64,000 nucleotides of DNA from JBAOHV01 sp963714875. GTDB lineage: Bacteria > Actinomycetota > Acidimicrobiia > Acidimicrobiales > Microtrichaceae. Every line of letters begins with the position of its first letter. The first letter of the stretch is position 1. Positions 20,944 to 29,721 of this stretch are shown here, piece after piece. The notes beneath the pieces are model-generated. The model saw only the letters and a program-made list of their open reading frames with translations. It was not told where the DNA came from and did no database searches. The translations under genes were made by a program, and so were the position numbers. The DNA lies in the NCBI GenBank assembly GCA_963714875.1, contig CAVQQI010000010.1, positions 124,001 through 188,000 on the forward strand. Reading direction: 5' to 3'.

Positions 20944-21026
20944 TCCCACATAGAGTGAGTATTCGACACTGCACCCTCACGCGAGGTGATGCTGTGCCCT
21001 GGCGGGAACTTTTTCGGAGAAATCGC

Positions 21027-21055
21027 TCAAGTTCGTCGCGCCCGCGTGCCGATGT
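21027..21055 (+). promoter_or_regulatory. FliA-type promoter-like motif 2
   Basis: TCAAGTTC (21027-21034), a 13-base spacer, then GCCGATGT (21048-21055), 39 bases before the sigma gene start. The -10 half is closer to consensus than in motif 1 but the spacer is two bases longer. Confidence 0.45.
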
Positions 21056-21094
21056 CTTCTGCGCCGACGTTCGGCCAGGAGGAGATGCTCGGTC

Positions 21095-22033
21095 ATGGGT
21101 GAACAGAACAGCACGGACAACTCGACGGGACTCGCGACGGCGGCTGGTGTGGCGACACCGCTGACCCCCGCGGAGATCACCGCACTGATCGAGGAGCACC
21201 TGCCGCTGGTGAACCACGTGGTGTTCCAGGTCGCGGTGCACTTCCCCCGCCACGTGGATCGTGACGAGCTGGCACGTGCCGGAGCCCTCGGGCTGGTGGA
21301 AGCTGCGAAGCGCTACGACGAGGCACGTGGGGTGCCGTTCAACCGGTTCGCGGCACAGCGGATCCGTGGCGCCATCATCGACGGGGTCCGCGCCGCGGAC
21401 TGGGCACCCCGGTCGGTTCGCTCGCTCGCCCGTCGTCTGGATCAGGTGGAGCAGTCGCTCGCGAACCAGCTCGGTCGCGTCCCCTCCCTGGGTGAGACCG
21501 CGGCTGCGCTCGACATGACCCGCGAGGAGCTCGATCGCCTGCGTGATCGCCTGTTCCGGTCGGTGGTGCTGGCGTTCGATTCGCTGGTGGGTGACAGCGA
21601 CGACGAGGAACTGACCCTGGTCGACGTGCTGACCGACGGTTCCTCGGTGGAGCCCTGCGAGGAGCTCGAGAGCCGTGAGCTGCACGCGTACCTGCGTGAT
21701 GCGGTGACGCTGCTCCCCGAACGGCACCGTCTGGTGGTCGTGGGGTACTTCATCGAGGAGCAGACCTCCCAGGACCTCGCCCGGTTCCTCGGGGTCACCG
21801 AGTCCCGGGTGTCGCAGATGCGCACCGAGGCGCTGAACATGCTGCGTGACGGGATCGAGGCCCAGTACGTCGAGTCCGACGGCTCGGAGGCACCCGAGGG
21901 GCTGGTCGCTCGCCGGCGTGCCCGCTACGCCACCGCCATCTCCGATGCGTCTGCATGGGATGATCGCATCTCGGTGCGTGCCGCACCCGAGGAGGCCGCT
22001 GCATTGGAGCTGGACCTGCTCGTCGGGGTCTGA
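21095..22033 (+). CDS. FliA/WhiG family RNA polymerase sigma factor
   Basis: A 312-residue sigma-70 class 3 factor. Region 2 lies at about residues 40-105 (LVNHVVFQVAVHFPRHVDRDELARAGALGLVEAAKRYD), region 3 at about 120-160, and region 4 at about 205-250 (TLLPERHRLVVVGYFIEEQTSQDLARFLGVTESRVSQMRTEAL). A tail of about 55 residues beyond region 4 is unusual. Relatives control flagella or sporulation. ATG 21095 has AGGAGGAGA upstream. Two FliA-like promoter motifs suggest autoregulation. No flagellar or anti-sigma genes lie nearby. Confidence 0.9.
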   Translation: MGEQNSTDNSTGLATAAGVATPLTPAEITALIEEHLPLVNHVVFQVAVHFPRHVDRDELARAGALGLVEAAKRYDEARGVPFNRFAAQRIRGAIIDGVRAADWAPRSVRSLARRLDQVEQSLANQLGRVPSLGETAAALDMTREELDRLRDRLFRSVVLAFDSLVGDSDDEELTLVDVLTDGSSVEPCEELESRELHAYLRDAVTLLPERHRLVVVGYFIEEQTSQDLARFLGVTESRVSQMRTEALNMLRDGIEAQYVESDGSEAPEGLVARRRARYATAISDASAWDDRISVRAAPEEAAALELDLLVGV

Positions 22034-22056
22034 CCAGGGCTGACCCCGCCATGTGC

Positions 22057-22069
22057 GAGACTGATTCTC
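22057..22069. promoter_or_regulatory. Possible Fur/Zur-type operator
   Basis: GAGACTGATTCTC, an imperfect dyad (GAGA...TCTC) directly before the ATG of a zinc-type ABC ATPase. It resembles short Fur/Zur half-palindromes. The position would block translation initiation or transcription. Speculative. Confidence 0.3.
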
Positions 22070-22921
22070 ATGTCGGCTGCCGGCGGTGCCCCCACTCCTG
22101 ATGTCGGTACGGCCGTTGTCGGCGTCATCGACGGGCTCCCACCGGCGATCGAGGCCCACGGGATCGTGTTGGCCCATGGCGACCACATCGCAGTGGCCTC
22201 GTCATCGATGCAGGTGCCGCGGGGTTGCGTGGCGTCGTTCATCGGCCCGAACGGCAGCGGCAAGTCCACGCTGCTCGACGCCGTCGCCGGACTGGTCGCC
22301 GTGCGCGAAGGTCGCCTCGACGTGCTGGGCGCCGCGCCGGGTTCCCGCGACGTCGCCTACGTGTTCCAGACCACCGAGACACCGGCGCACCTGCCGCTCA
22401 CGGTGCGCGAGGTGGTCACGATGGGTCGCTACCGGACTGCGGGCCTGTTCGGTCGGCTGGGAACGAAGGGACACGCAGCGGTCGACCGGGCCATGGCCCG
22501 CACCGGGGTGACCGACCTGGCAGGACGCCAACTGCTGGAGCTGTCCGGTGGGCAGCGCCAGCGGGTGCTGGTGGCCCAGGGGCTCGCGTCCGAAGCCGAG
22601 CTGTTGATCCTGGACGAGCCGATGACGGGTCTGGACGTGGTGTCGCGCGCCGGGATCCTCCAGGTGATGGCGGAGGAGCGGTCACTCGGTCGCACGGTGG
22701 TGTTCAGCACCCATGACCTGGCCGAGGCCGCGGCGTCCGATCACGTCGTGCTGCTGGCGGGGCGTGTCGTCGCATCGGGTCCGCCGGAGCAGGTGCTGAG
22801 CGAGGAGCACCTGCTGGAGGCCTACCGGGGGCGACTCGTCGACATCGGCAGTCTGCGGCTGATCGATGATCCGCATCATCACGGGGCCCGGTCGGAGCGC
22901 CACGACGGGCACGAACACTGA
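22070..22921 (+). CDS. Zinc/manganese-type ABC transporter ATPase (ZnuC-like), orphan
   Basis: A 283-residue ABC ATPase. Walker A GPNGSGKST, signature LSGGQRQRVLVAQGL, Walker B LLILDEPMTGLD and the switch His in STHDLAEA are all present, so it should be active. The order resembles ZnuC/AztA metal importers. The last 20 residues are His-rich (DDPHHHG, RHDGHEH), which could bind zinc. No permease or binding protein is adjacent: the next gene, gpsA, is on the other strand. Partners must be elsewhere. Confidence 0.8.
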   Translation: MSAAGGAPTPDVGTAVVGVIDGLPPAIEAHGIVLAHGDHIAVASSSMQVPRGCVASFIGPNGSGKSTLLDAVAGLVAVREGRLDVLGAAPGSRDVAYVFQTTETPAHLPLTVREVVTMGRYRTAGLFGRLGTKGHAAVDRAMARTGVTDLAGRQLLELSGGQRQRVLVAQGLASEAELLILDEPMTGLDVVSRAGILQVMAEERSLGRTVVFSTHDLAEAAASDHVVLLAGRVVASGPPEQVLSEEHLLEAYRGRLVDIGSLRLIDDPHHHGARSERHDGHEH

Positions 22922-22937
22922 GCCCGCGGTGCGGGCT
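22921..22937. terminator. Hairpin between ABC ATPase gene and gpsA
   Basis: AGCCCGC (22921-22927) pairs with GCGGGCT (22931-22937) around GGT, starting at the last base of the stop codon. The flanking genes converge. Confidence 0.55.
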
Positions 22938-22983
22938 CCGGAGGTCCGTGGTGCATCGGCTGGTCGCAGCCCGATCCGAACGC

Positions 22984-23988
22984 TCAGTCGATGTCGTCGA
23001 ACTCGGCGCCCGGTTCCAGGTCCATGAGTTGGCGGACGGCCTGCTCCGGGGACAGCGAGTTGTTCAGCACCGCCTCGACCTTCCGGGTGATCGGCATGGG
23101 TACGTCGAGTCGTTCCGCGAGTGCGGCGATCGCCGGCGTGCTGCTGACGCCCTCGGCCACCGTTCTGGTGTCGGCGGTGATGTCGGGAAGTGAGCGACCC
23201 CTGCCGAGCTGCTCGCCGACGTGTCGGTTGCGGCTCTGGGCGCTGCTGCAGGTCGCGGTCAGGTCACCGTTGCCGGCCAGGCCGAGGAACGTCATCGGCT
23301 GGGCCGCCATGGCGACACCGAGACGCTCGATCTCGGCCAACCCACGGGTGATGAGAGCGGCCTTGGTGTTCCAGCCGTAGCCGAGTCCGTCCCCGATCCC
23401 GGCTGCGATCGCGATCACGTTCTTGACCGCTCCGCCGACCTCGCACCCGATGACATCGCGGTTGGTGAACACACGGAACGACCCGGTGGTGAGCCTTCGC
23501 CGCAGTCGTTCCACCCGGGCCGCGTCGCTGCAGGCGAGCACCGTTGCCGACGGTTGGCCGGCCGCCACCTCCTTGGCGAGGTTCGGACCGGACAGCACGC
23601 ACACGCGATCGGGATCGTGGTCCAGCACATCGATGAGGACCTGGCTCATGCGGAAGCCGGTCTCGAGCTCGATGCCCTTGGTCACCGAGATGAGGTCGGC
23701 TCCGGCGGGGACGTCCTCGCGGACCAGTTCGACCACCGATCGGTAGTACCGGGAGGGAACGGCGAGCATGACCAGATCGGCTCCGTGCAGGGCGAGCTGT
23801 GGGTCCGCTGTCGCCCGCAGCGCCGGATGCAGGTCGAGGTCGGGGAGGTAGACCGGATTCCGATGGCGAAGCGTGACCTCATCGGCAACCTCGGACTCGC
23901 GCGCCCAGAGGGTCGTGTCGTGTTCGGATGCCAACAACGACGCCAAGGTCGTCCCCCACGATCCCGCACCGAGCACGGCCACCTTCAC
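22984..23988 (-). CDS. gpsA: NAD(P)-dependent glycerol-3-phosphate dehydrogenase
   Basis: A 334-residue enzyme that reduces dihydroxyacetone phosphate to sn-glycerol-3-phosphate for phospholipid synthesis. The N-terminal Rossmann motif is VLGAGSWGTTLA. Later signatures are SVTKGIELETG, the GPNLAKEVA segment, and the catalytic-lysine region CEVGGAVKNVIAIAAGI, followed by LAGNGDLTATC. Full length. It precedes no partner; the HisN-like phosphatase lies 40 bases upstream on the same strand, so the two may be co-transcribed. Confidence 0.96.
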   Translation of the reverse strand: MKVAVLGAGSWGTTLASLLASEHDTTLWARESEVADEVTLRHRNPVYLPDLDLHPALRATADPQLALHGADLVMLAVPSRYYRSVVELVREDVPAGADLISVTKGIELETGFRMSQVLIDVLDHDPDRVCVLSGPNLAKEVAAGQPSATVLACSDAARVERLRRRLTTGSFRVFTNRDVIGCEVGGAVKNVIAIAAGIGDGLGYGWNTKAALITRGLAEIERLGVAMAAQPMTFLGLAGNGDLTATCSSAQSRNRHVGEQLGRGRSLPDITADTRTVAEGVSSTPAIAALAERLDVPMPITRKVEAVLNNSLSPEQAVRQLMDLEPGAEFDDID

Positions 23989-24028
23989 GACGCACCTCCG
24001 TCGAGGTGATCGTAGCCAGCGACGCGAT

Positions 24029-24805
24029 TCAGGGATGGAGGATCTTCACCAGCTCGTCGTGGAAGCGACCGTTGGAGGCAATGGCCGAGTAGTGCCCGAA
24101 GTCGTTCGGGATGTGCTCGGGTTCGCCGTCCCAGGTCGTGATCACGCCGCCGGCCTCCGGGACGATCACGGTGAGCGCTGCAAGATCCCACCAGGCGAGC
24201 ACCGGGTCGCTCATGGCCTCGATCCGTCCCGACGCCACCAGGGCATACCCGTAGGCATCCCCCCATGTCCGCAGTTCCATCCCGGCATCACGGACCGCTG
24301 CGAAGTGCGCAGGTGTCCACAGCTCGAACGCGGTGCTCGACAGGTAGGCGCCGTCGATCGACGGATGATCCGACACCGTGCACGGAGCGTCGTCGAAGAA
24401 GCAGCCGACGCCGCGACCCGCTGCGACGGTCTCACCCAGCGCCGGCAGGTTGATCACCCCGATGGCGCCGCCGTGCTCGTCCTCCATGTAGAGCAGGTTC
24501 GAGTACGTGGCGACACCGTGGGAGAACGCCTTGGTGCCGTCGATCGGGTCGATGACCCACCGGCGGCCGGACGTACCGGGCTTGTCGGCCTCTTCCTCGC
24601 CGTGGATCGCGTCGTCGGGGAAATCCGCCTCGATCAGCTCCCGCAGCAGCCGCTCGGCGGCCTTGTCGGCCTGGGTCACGGGGCTGCCGTCGTGCTTCGA
24701 GCTGACGGCCAGCTCGGTGTGGTTGAACCAGCCGAGGGTCAGTTCGCCAGCGGCTCTGGTCCACTCGACGGCACGGTCCAACACGGTTCGCTCCACAGCG
24801 GTCAT
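24029..24805 (-). CDS. hisN: Inositol-monophosphatase family enzyme, probable histidinol-phosphatase
   Basis: A 258-residue Mg2+-dependent phosphatase. Metal-binding motifs are GEEE near residue 69, DPIDGTKAF near 86 and WWDLAAL near 207, and WGDAYGY fits the HisN-type subgroup, which removes phosphate from histidinol phosphate. Inositol monophosphatase activity cannot be excluded. ATG at 24805. It is divergent from tesB and upstream of gpsA. Confidence 0.83.
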   Translation of the reverse strand: MTAVERTVLDRAVEWTRAAGELTLGWFNHTELAVSSKHDGSPVTQADKAAERLLRELIEADFPDDAIHGEEEADKPGTSGRRWVIDPIDGTKAFSHGVATYSNLLYMEDEHGGAIGVINLPALGETVAAGRGVGCFFDDAPCTVSDHPSIDGAYLSSTAFELWTPAHFAAVRDAGMELRTWGDAYGYALVASGRIEAMSDPVLAWWDLAALTVIVPEAGGVITTWDGEPEHIPNDFGHYSAIASNGRFHDELVKILHP

Positions 24806-24960
24806 GGTGCGCAGTCTCCCACGTCAGCGGTCCGCCGCCCTCGGACGGACCACCGCCGTGCCGACACGGCCCGGCGCGCGGCGGACACCGCCGGACGGTC
24901 GGTCGAGCGGCGCGGATGCTGGCATGATCAGCGCAGCAGTGATCGACGGCGGGAGCCCGC

Positions 24961-25785
24961 GTGGACCTTGGCAGCATCTTGGACCTGGCCGACCACGGCA
25001 GCGACGTGTACGTCGGTGTCGGTCCCCAGTACCCGTGGGGCGGTCTCTACGGCGGGCAGATCGTGGCCCAGGCGCTGTGTGCGGCGGCCAGCACCGTGGA
25101 TGATCCCGAGCTGCACGTGCACTCGCTGCGCGCCTACTTCATCCGGCGCGGCGATCAGAACGAGCCGGTTCGCTACGAGGTCGACCGGATCCGCAACGGT
25201 CGGTCCTTCTGCACCCGTCGGGTGGTTGCCCGCCAGGCCGTCGGTGCCATCCTGAACCTGGAGGCCAGCTTCCAGCGGCCCGAGAGGTCGGCCGACGTCG
25301 AGATGGTGTCGTTGCCGCTCGACGTCCCCGGTCCCGCAGAGCTGGAACACGATTCGTGGAGCCCGGTGTTCGACCGGGCGTTCGTGCCGACCGGCCGGCT
25401 CTCACCGGAGGGCCGTGACGGCTCGGGACGGGCGGCGGCGTGGTTGCGGGTCGCCCAGGACCTCCCCGAGGACGGCGTGGTGCACGCAGCCGGGCTCGCC
25501 TACCTCTCCGACGACCTGCCGACCGACGCGGTGGTGCGGTCCCACCCCGTGCGGAGCGAACCGGAAGAGGTCCTGCACAAGGTCCTGTTCACCGCGAGCC
25601 TGGATCACACCATCTGGTTCCACCGACCGTTCCGTGCCGATGAGTGGCAGCTGCACGACTTCACCTGCCACACCTTCGTGGGTGGTCGTGGGTTGTCGGT
25701 CGGGCACGTGTTCAGCACCGGTGGCGAGCACCTGGCCACGATCGCGCAGGAGGTCCTGCTGCGTGACACTCGCGAGCGGGACTGA
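24961..25785 (+). CDS. tesB: Acyl-CoA thioesterase II (TesB-like)
   Basis: A 274-residue double-hotdog thioesterase that hydrolyses acyl-CoA to free acid. The N-terminal hotdog has the YGGQIVAQALCAA helix and HSLRAYFIRRGD; the C-terminal hotdog contains SLDHTIWFHRPFRADEWQLHDF, the TesB active-site region. GTG start at 24961. The stop is followed by a lipoprotein gene 94 bases on. Confidence 0.9.
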   Translation: MDLGSILDLADHGSDVYVGVGPQYPWGGLYGGQIVAQALCAAASTVDDPELHVHSLRAYFIRRGDQNEPVRYEVDRIRNGRSFCTRRVVARQAVGAILNLEASFQRPERSADVEMVSLPLDVPGPAELEHDSWSPVFDRAFVPTGRLSPEGRDGSGRAAAWLRVAQDLPEDGVVHAAGLAYLSDDLPTDAVVRSHPVRSEPEEVLHKVLFTASLDHTIWFHRPFRADEWQLHDFTCHTFVGGRGLSVGHVFSTGGEHLATIAQEVLLRDTRERD

Positions 25786-25879
25786 CCCCGGCTCGTGCGG
25801 TGATCCTGACAGGTCGTTCCTGACGCGGTGTTCCTGACGGTGGGGCCTGTCGCCCGCGGCCGCCGTAGGGTGGTCCGCC

Positions 25880-26647
25880 ATGGGGGTTCGACGGCTCGGG
25901 AGGCCGGTCATCGTGTCGCTGGTGCTGATCCTGGCGGCAGCAGCCTGCACACCGGCGCCGGGGGCGTCGCCCGCTGGTACCGACGCGCCGCCGGCTGCTC
26001 CGGCGCCGGTGGTGCTCGTGCCGGGTTGGGAGTTCGGCTGCATCGCCCGGAGTGACGACTGGGACGCATGGCGTGATGCGTTCTCGGCGCGCGGAGTGCC
26101 CCGGGATCAGTTCGTGGTCGTCGAGTACGACAGCTGCCAACCCAACCGCCGAACGGCGCAGATGGTCGGCGACGCGGTCGCCGAGCTTCGTGAGCGCACC
26201 GGCGCACCTCGGGTGCACCTGATCGCGCACTCGATGGGCGCCATCTCGGCACGCTGGTGCCTTCGGGTGGGGGAGTGCCGGGGCGTGGTCGATCAACTGG
26301 TGACGCTGTCGGGTGCGCACCACGGCACGATCTGGGCGGGCGCGTGCTTCCTGCAGTTCTGGGGTCGTGCGTGCGCCGACATGCAACCCGGATCCGCGGT
26401 CCTGGCCTGGCTCAACGAGGACGAGGCGCCCCAGGGTGTCGGGGTCGAGACCTGGACGTCCGCCTGCGAGCTCGTCATCGTGCCGCGTGAGTCGGCGTTC
26501 CTGGCCGGAGCGGTGAACCGAGATCTGGTGCAGGACTGCGTGGACCATTCCGGGTGGAAGCGTCACGCTCCGACGATCGCGACCGTGTCGGACCGTCTGG
26601 TCGGTCGTGGGCGGGTCGGTCCCGCAGCGCCACGTTCGGTGCGGTGA
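25880..26647 (+). CDS. Secreted lipoprotein lipase/esterase (alpha/beta hydrolase)
   Basis: A 255-residue exported protein. The signal peptide ends in a lipobox, LAAAAC, so Cys23 or so becomes acylated. A Pro/Ala spacer leads into an alpha/beta hydrolase with VVLVPGW near the start and the nucleophile elbow AHSMGA; a later HHG and cysteine pairs resemble the LipA/LipB class 2 lipases. The substrate is unknown. Codon use is ordinary for the window. Confidence 0.82.
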   Translation: MGVRRLGRPVIVSLVLILAAAACTPAPGASPAGTDAPPAAPAPVVLVPGWEFGCIARSDDWDAWRDAFSARGVPRDQFVVVEYDSCQPNRRTAQMVGDAVAELRERTGAPRVHLIAHSMGAISARWCLRVGECRGVVDQLVTLSGAHHGTIWAGACFLQFWGRACADMQPGSAVLAWLNEDEAPQGVGVETWTSACELVIVPRESAFLAGAVNRDLVQDCVDHSGWKRHAPTIATVSDRLVGRGRVGPAAPRSVR

Positions 26648-26703
26648 GGGTTGCCGTCGACAACTCCGGCGACGCTGTCCCTGCGCATCCGTAGAGTGGG
26701 CTC

Positions 26704-27723
26704 GTGCCAGCAGTCGTCGCAGAAGGTCTGGAGAAGCGGTTCGGGGAGACGCGTGCGCTGTGCGGCGTGGGCTTCCAGATCGAACGCGCCACCGTGTTCG
26801 GCGTGCTCGGTCCGAACGGCGCCGGCAAGACCACAGCGGTGCGCATCCTGACCACCCTGTTGCGTCCGGATGCCGGTCGCGCCTGGATCGATGGCATCGA
26901 TGTGGTGGCAGAACCCCGCCGCGCCCGTGCACGCATCGGGGTGACCGGGCAGTACGCGGCGGTCGACGAGCGGCTCACCGGGTTCGAGAACCTCCAGCTC
27001 GTCGGTCGGTTGTTCCACATGTCCACGCCGGAAGCGCGCCGTCGGGCGGGCGCCCTGCTCGAGCGCTTCAGCCTTGCCGACGCGGGCCGTCGGGTCGTCA
27101 AGGGCTATTCGGGCGGCATGCGGCGCCGGCTCGACATCGCCATGAGCCTGATCGCCGAGCCGTCGGTGCTCTTCCTCGACGAGCCCACGACCGGGCTCGA
27201 TCCGCGCAGCCGGTTGGAGATGTGGGACGTCATCGACGGTCTCGTCGCCGATGGGACCACACTGCTGTTGACCACCCAGTACCTGGACGAGGCCGAGCGT
27301 CTGGCCGACGAGATCGTGGTCATCGACCACGGCAGCGTCATCGCGCAGGGCACCGCGCCGCAGCTGAAGCAGCGCAGCGGTGGCGATCGGGTCGAGGTGA
27401 CCCTCGGTGACGTCGATGAGCTGGGAAAGGTTGTCGGACTGTTGGCGGGCTTCGCACAACCGGGAGTGGCAGAGACCGTCGACGCCGCCGCGCGCACCGT
27501 CACCGTGCCGGTGGCGACGACCGAGCACATCGTGCCAGCGGTCGTGCGCACACTCGACGACGCCGGGGTCGAGGTGCTCGATGTGGTGGTGCGCCGCCCG
27601 ACGCTGGACGACGTCTTCCTGGAGCTCACCGGCCACCGGGCGGAGGACCCGGACGCGTCGGCCGACGGGGCCGAGCCAGTTCTCGCCGTCGGTGCCGACA
27701 CCGCAGGAGCGCCTCGCACATGA
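26704..27723 (+). CDS. DrrA-type ABC exporter ATPase
   Basis: A 339-residue ATPase of the daunorubicin-resistance family. It has Walker A GPNGAGKTT, signature YSGGMRRRLDIAMSL, Walker B VLFLDEPTTGLDPRSR and a C-terminal DrrA-like domain (VRRPTLDDVFLELTGH). The stop overlaps the ATG of the permease by four bases. Together they export a lipid or drug-like molecule. ATP-binding residues are intact. GTG start at 26704. Confidence 0.92.
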   Translation: MPAVVAEGLEKRFGETRALCGVGFQIERATVFGVLGPNGAGKTTAVRILTTLLRPDAGRAWIDGIDVVAEPRRARARIGVTGQYAAVDERLTGFENLQLVGRLFHMSTPEARRRAGALLERFSLADAGRRVVKGYSGGMRRRLDIAMSLIAEPSVLFLDEPTTGLDPRSRLEMWDVIDGLVADGTTLLLTTQYLDEAERLADEIVVIDHGSVIAQGTAPQLKQRSGGDRVEVTLGDVDELGKVVGLLAGFAQPGVAETVDAAARTVTVPVATTEHIVPAVVRTLDDAGVEVLDVVVRRPTLDDVFLELTGHRAEDPDASADGAEPVLAVGADTAGAPRT

Positions 27724-28619
27724 CCACATCTCCACCGAGCGCACAGCAACTGGGCCCGCAGCGCCCCGGCCGACAGCAGCCGGAGACGCATGCCGGCACC
27801 GCGTCCACCGCCGTGCCGCCCCAGCCCGGGGAGCACCGGGTCGTTCCCAGCGGCCCCGTGTGGCTGCTGCGCGACACCGTCACCGAGGCGACGCGGCACC
27901 TCATCGCCACCTGGCGCAACCCGGACCTCCTGGTGTTCGCCGCGATCCAACCGATCATGTTCGTGGTGCTGTTCGTCTACGTCTTCGGCGGGTCGATCGC
28001 AGTTCCCGGGTACGCCTCCTACGAGCAGTACGTCGTTCCGGGCATCTTCGCCCAGACCGTGGTGTTCGGCTCCGCGTTCACCAGCATCGGCATCGCCGAG
28101 GACATGAGCAAGGGCTTCATCGACCGTCTGCGCACACTCCCGATGTACCCCTCTGCGGTCCTCATCGGGCGCACCGTGTCGGACCTGATGCGGAACCTGT
28201 TCACCTTCGTGATCATGTTGGTCGTGGGGCTGCTGGTCGGCTTCCGGCTCGAGGGGGGACCGGGCACCGGGCTGGTGGCGACGCTGTTGCTGTTGGGGTT
28301 CGCCTACGCGTTCAGCTGGATCCAGGCCTACATCGGACTGTCGGTGAAGTCGGTCGAGGCCGCGAACTCCGCAGGATTCATCTGGATGTTCCCGCTGACC
28401 TTCGTGTCGTCCGCCTTCGTGCCGACGGACTCGATGCCCGGGTGGCTGCAGCCCATCGCGACCAACAATCCGTTCACGATCGTCACCAACGCCACTCGAG
28501 CGCTCTACAACGGCACGCCGCCGGGCAGCGACCTGTGGGTGTCGATCGCATGGGCGGTCGGCATCACCGTGGTGTTCGCCACGCTGTCGTTCCGCAAGTA
28601 CTCCGCCACGTCGCGCTGA
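27720..28619 (+). CDS. DrrB-type ABC-2 permease
   Basis: A 299-residue membrane protein with a disordered N-terminus of about 45 residues and then six predicted helices, beginning with LLVFAAIQPIMFVVLFVYVFGG. The ABC-2 signature FSWIQAYIGLSVKSVEAANSAGFIWMFPLTF is near residue 200. It pairs with the preceding ATPase through an ATGA overlap. The substrate is not evident. Confidence 0.92.
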   Translation: MTTSPPSAQQLGPQRPGRQQPETHAGTASTAVPPQPGEHRVVPSGPVWLLRDTVTEATRHLIATWRNPDLLVFAAIQPIMFVVLFVYVFGGSIAVPGYASYEQYVVPGIFAQTVVFGSAFTSIGIAEDMSKGFIDRLRTLPMYPSAVLIGRTVSDLMRNLFTFVIMLVVGLLVGFRLEGGPGTGLVATLLLLGFAYAFSWIQAYIGLSVKSVEAANSAGFIWMFPLTFVSSAFVPTDSMPGWLQPIATNNPFTIVTNATRALYNGTPPGSDLWVSIAWAVGITVVFATLSFRKYSATSR

Positions 28620-28675
28620 GCGTCACCACGCAGGGTCGCGTCATCTGGGCGGTCCACCCGCTGCGACGCGCCCGG

Positions 28676-29686
28676 TCAGGGCCAGATGCGCACCGGCGTG
28701 CCTGCAGGCACCAGTTGTGCCAGCCGGACGACATCGTCGTTGAACAGGCGCGGGCATCCGTTGGACGTTGCCGAGCCGACCGACACCGGGCGGTTGGTGC
28801 CGTGCAACGCCAGCACCGGTGCGCGGGCGTCGGGCGAGTCCATGGCGTTCTCCCCGGGGAAGTCGTCGAGTGCCTCGGAGTACCCGTCCAACGCCAGCGC
28901 GACCGGTCCGTAGCTGCCGGCCGGATCGGTCGACGGGACGATGTCGGTGACCGTGAACGACCCGGTCGGCGTCGGACGCGACGGCTGCCCGATCGCCACG
29001 GGGACGTCCATCACAACCTGATCACCGTCGAGCACGCGCAGACGCCGGGCATCGAGTGAGACCTCGATGCCCAACGTGGTCGTGGTCACCTCGAGCTGCG
29101 CGGCGCGGACCCAGCCGGTCGTGCCGTTGGGGCGCACCGGGAGCTGGATCTCGACCCAACCGCCCTGTCGCTCGACGACGCCGAATCGAAGCGGCTGGGC
29201 CGGGACGTACCGGGTGGGGTTGGAGAAGGACCAACCGGAGTCCGTGACACGACGCCCCACGATGGGCAGCTCGGCGCTGGGCAGCCGCACCCGCTCCAGA
29301 TCCTGCGCGCTGCGCGGGGGAACGGGTGTGGAGGGTCGCACCACGGGTGCCAACGAGCGGTCCCATCCCGGGGGCGCCACGCTCCGCACCAGCACCTCGG
29401 GCACCGTTGGGCGCACCGTGGCCACCTCGGTGGTGCCGGGCGGCAGCACCTGCAGGTCGGCGGCCCCGGGAACACGGGCGTCGACACGGGGCGAGTTGTC
29501 GAAGCGGTCGGCGTCGGGGTTCGTCACCGGTGGTGACGGCGGCGAGTTCTGCGCTGCGGCGGTGACGGTGCTGTCACGCCAGACGGTGAGACCCACGACC
29601 GCGACCAGGAGCACCACGAACGCCGTGGCTCCGGCGACGGCTCGGGCGGTGGTCGACCGCAGCGGGCGGGTGGTGGGTCGTTGCAT
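28676..29686 (-). CDS. Membrane-anchored L,D-transpeptidase (YkuD)
   Basis: A 336-residue cell-wall cross-linking enzyme. An N-terminal basic stretch and helix (ATAFVVLLVAVVGLTVW) anchor it outside the membrane. An SH3-like segment near residue 160-200 precedes the YkuD domain. The catalytic motif reads ALHGTN then SNGCPRL, with the usual SHGC His replaced by Asn, a known variant; the catalytic Cys is kept. The ATG at 29686 was chosen because the upstream frame is Arg-rich. Confidence 0.9.
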   Translation of the reverse strand: MQRPTTRPLRSTTARAVAGATAFVVLLVAVVGLTVWRDSTVTAAAQNSPPSPPVTNPDADRFDNSPRVDARVPGAADLQVLPPGTTEVATVRPTVPEVLVRSVAPPGWDRSLAPVVRPSTPVPPRSAQDLERVRLPSAELPIVGRRVTDSGWSFSNPTRYVPAQPLRFGVVERQGGWVEIQLPVRPNGTTGWVRAAQLEVTTTTLGIEVSLDARRLRVLDGDQVVMDVPVAIGQPSRPTPTGSFTVTDIVPSTDPAGSYGPVALALDGYSEALDDFPGENAMDSPDARAPVLALHGTNRPVSVGSATSNGCPRLFNDDVVRLAQLVPAGTPVRIWP

Positions 29687-29721
29687 CGTCGTCGATGCTA
29701 CGGGCGACCCACCCCGACGGC

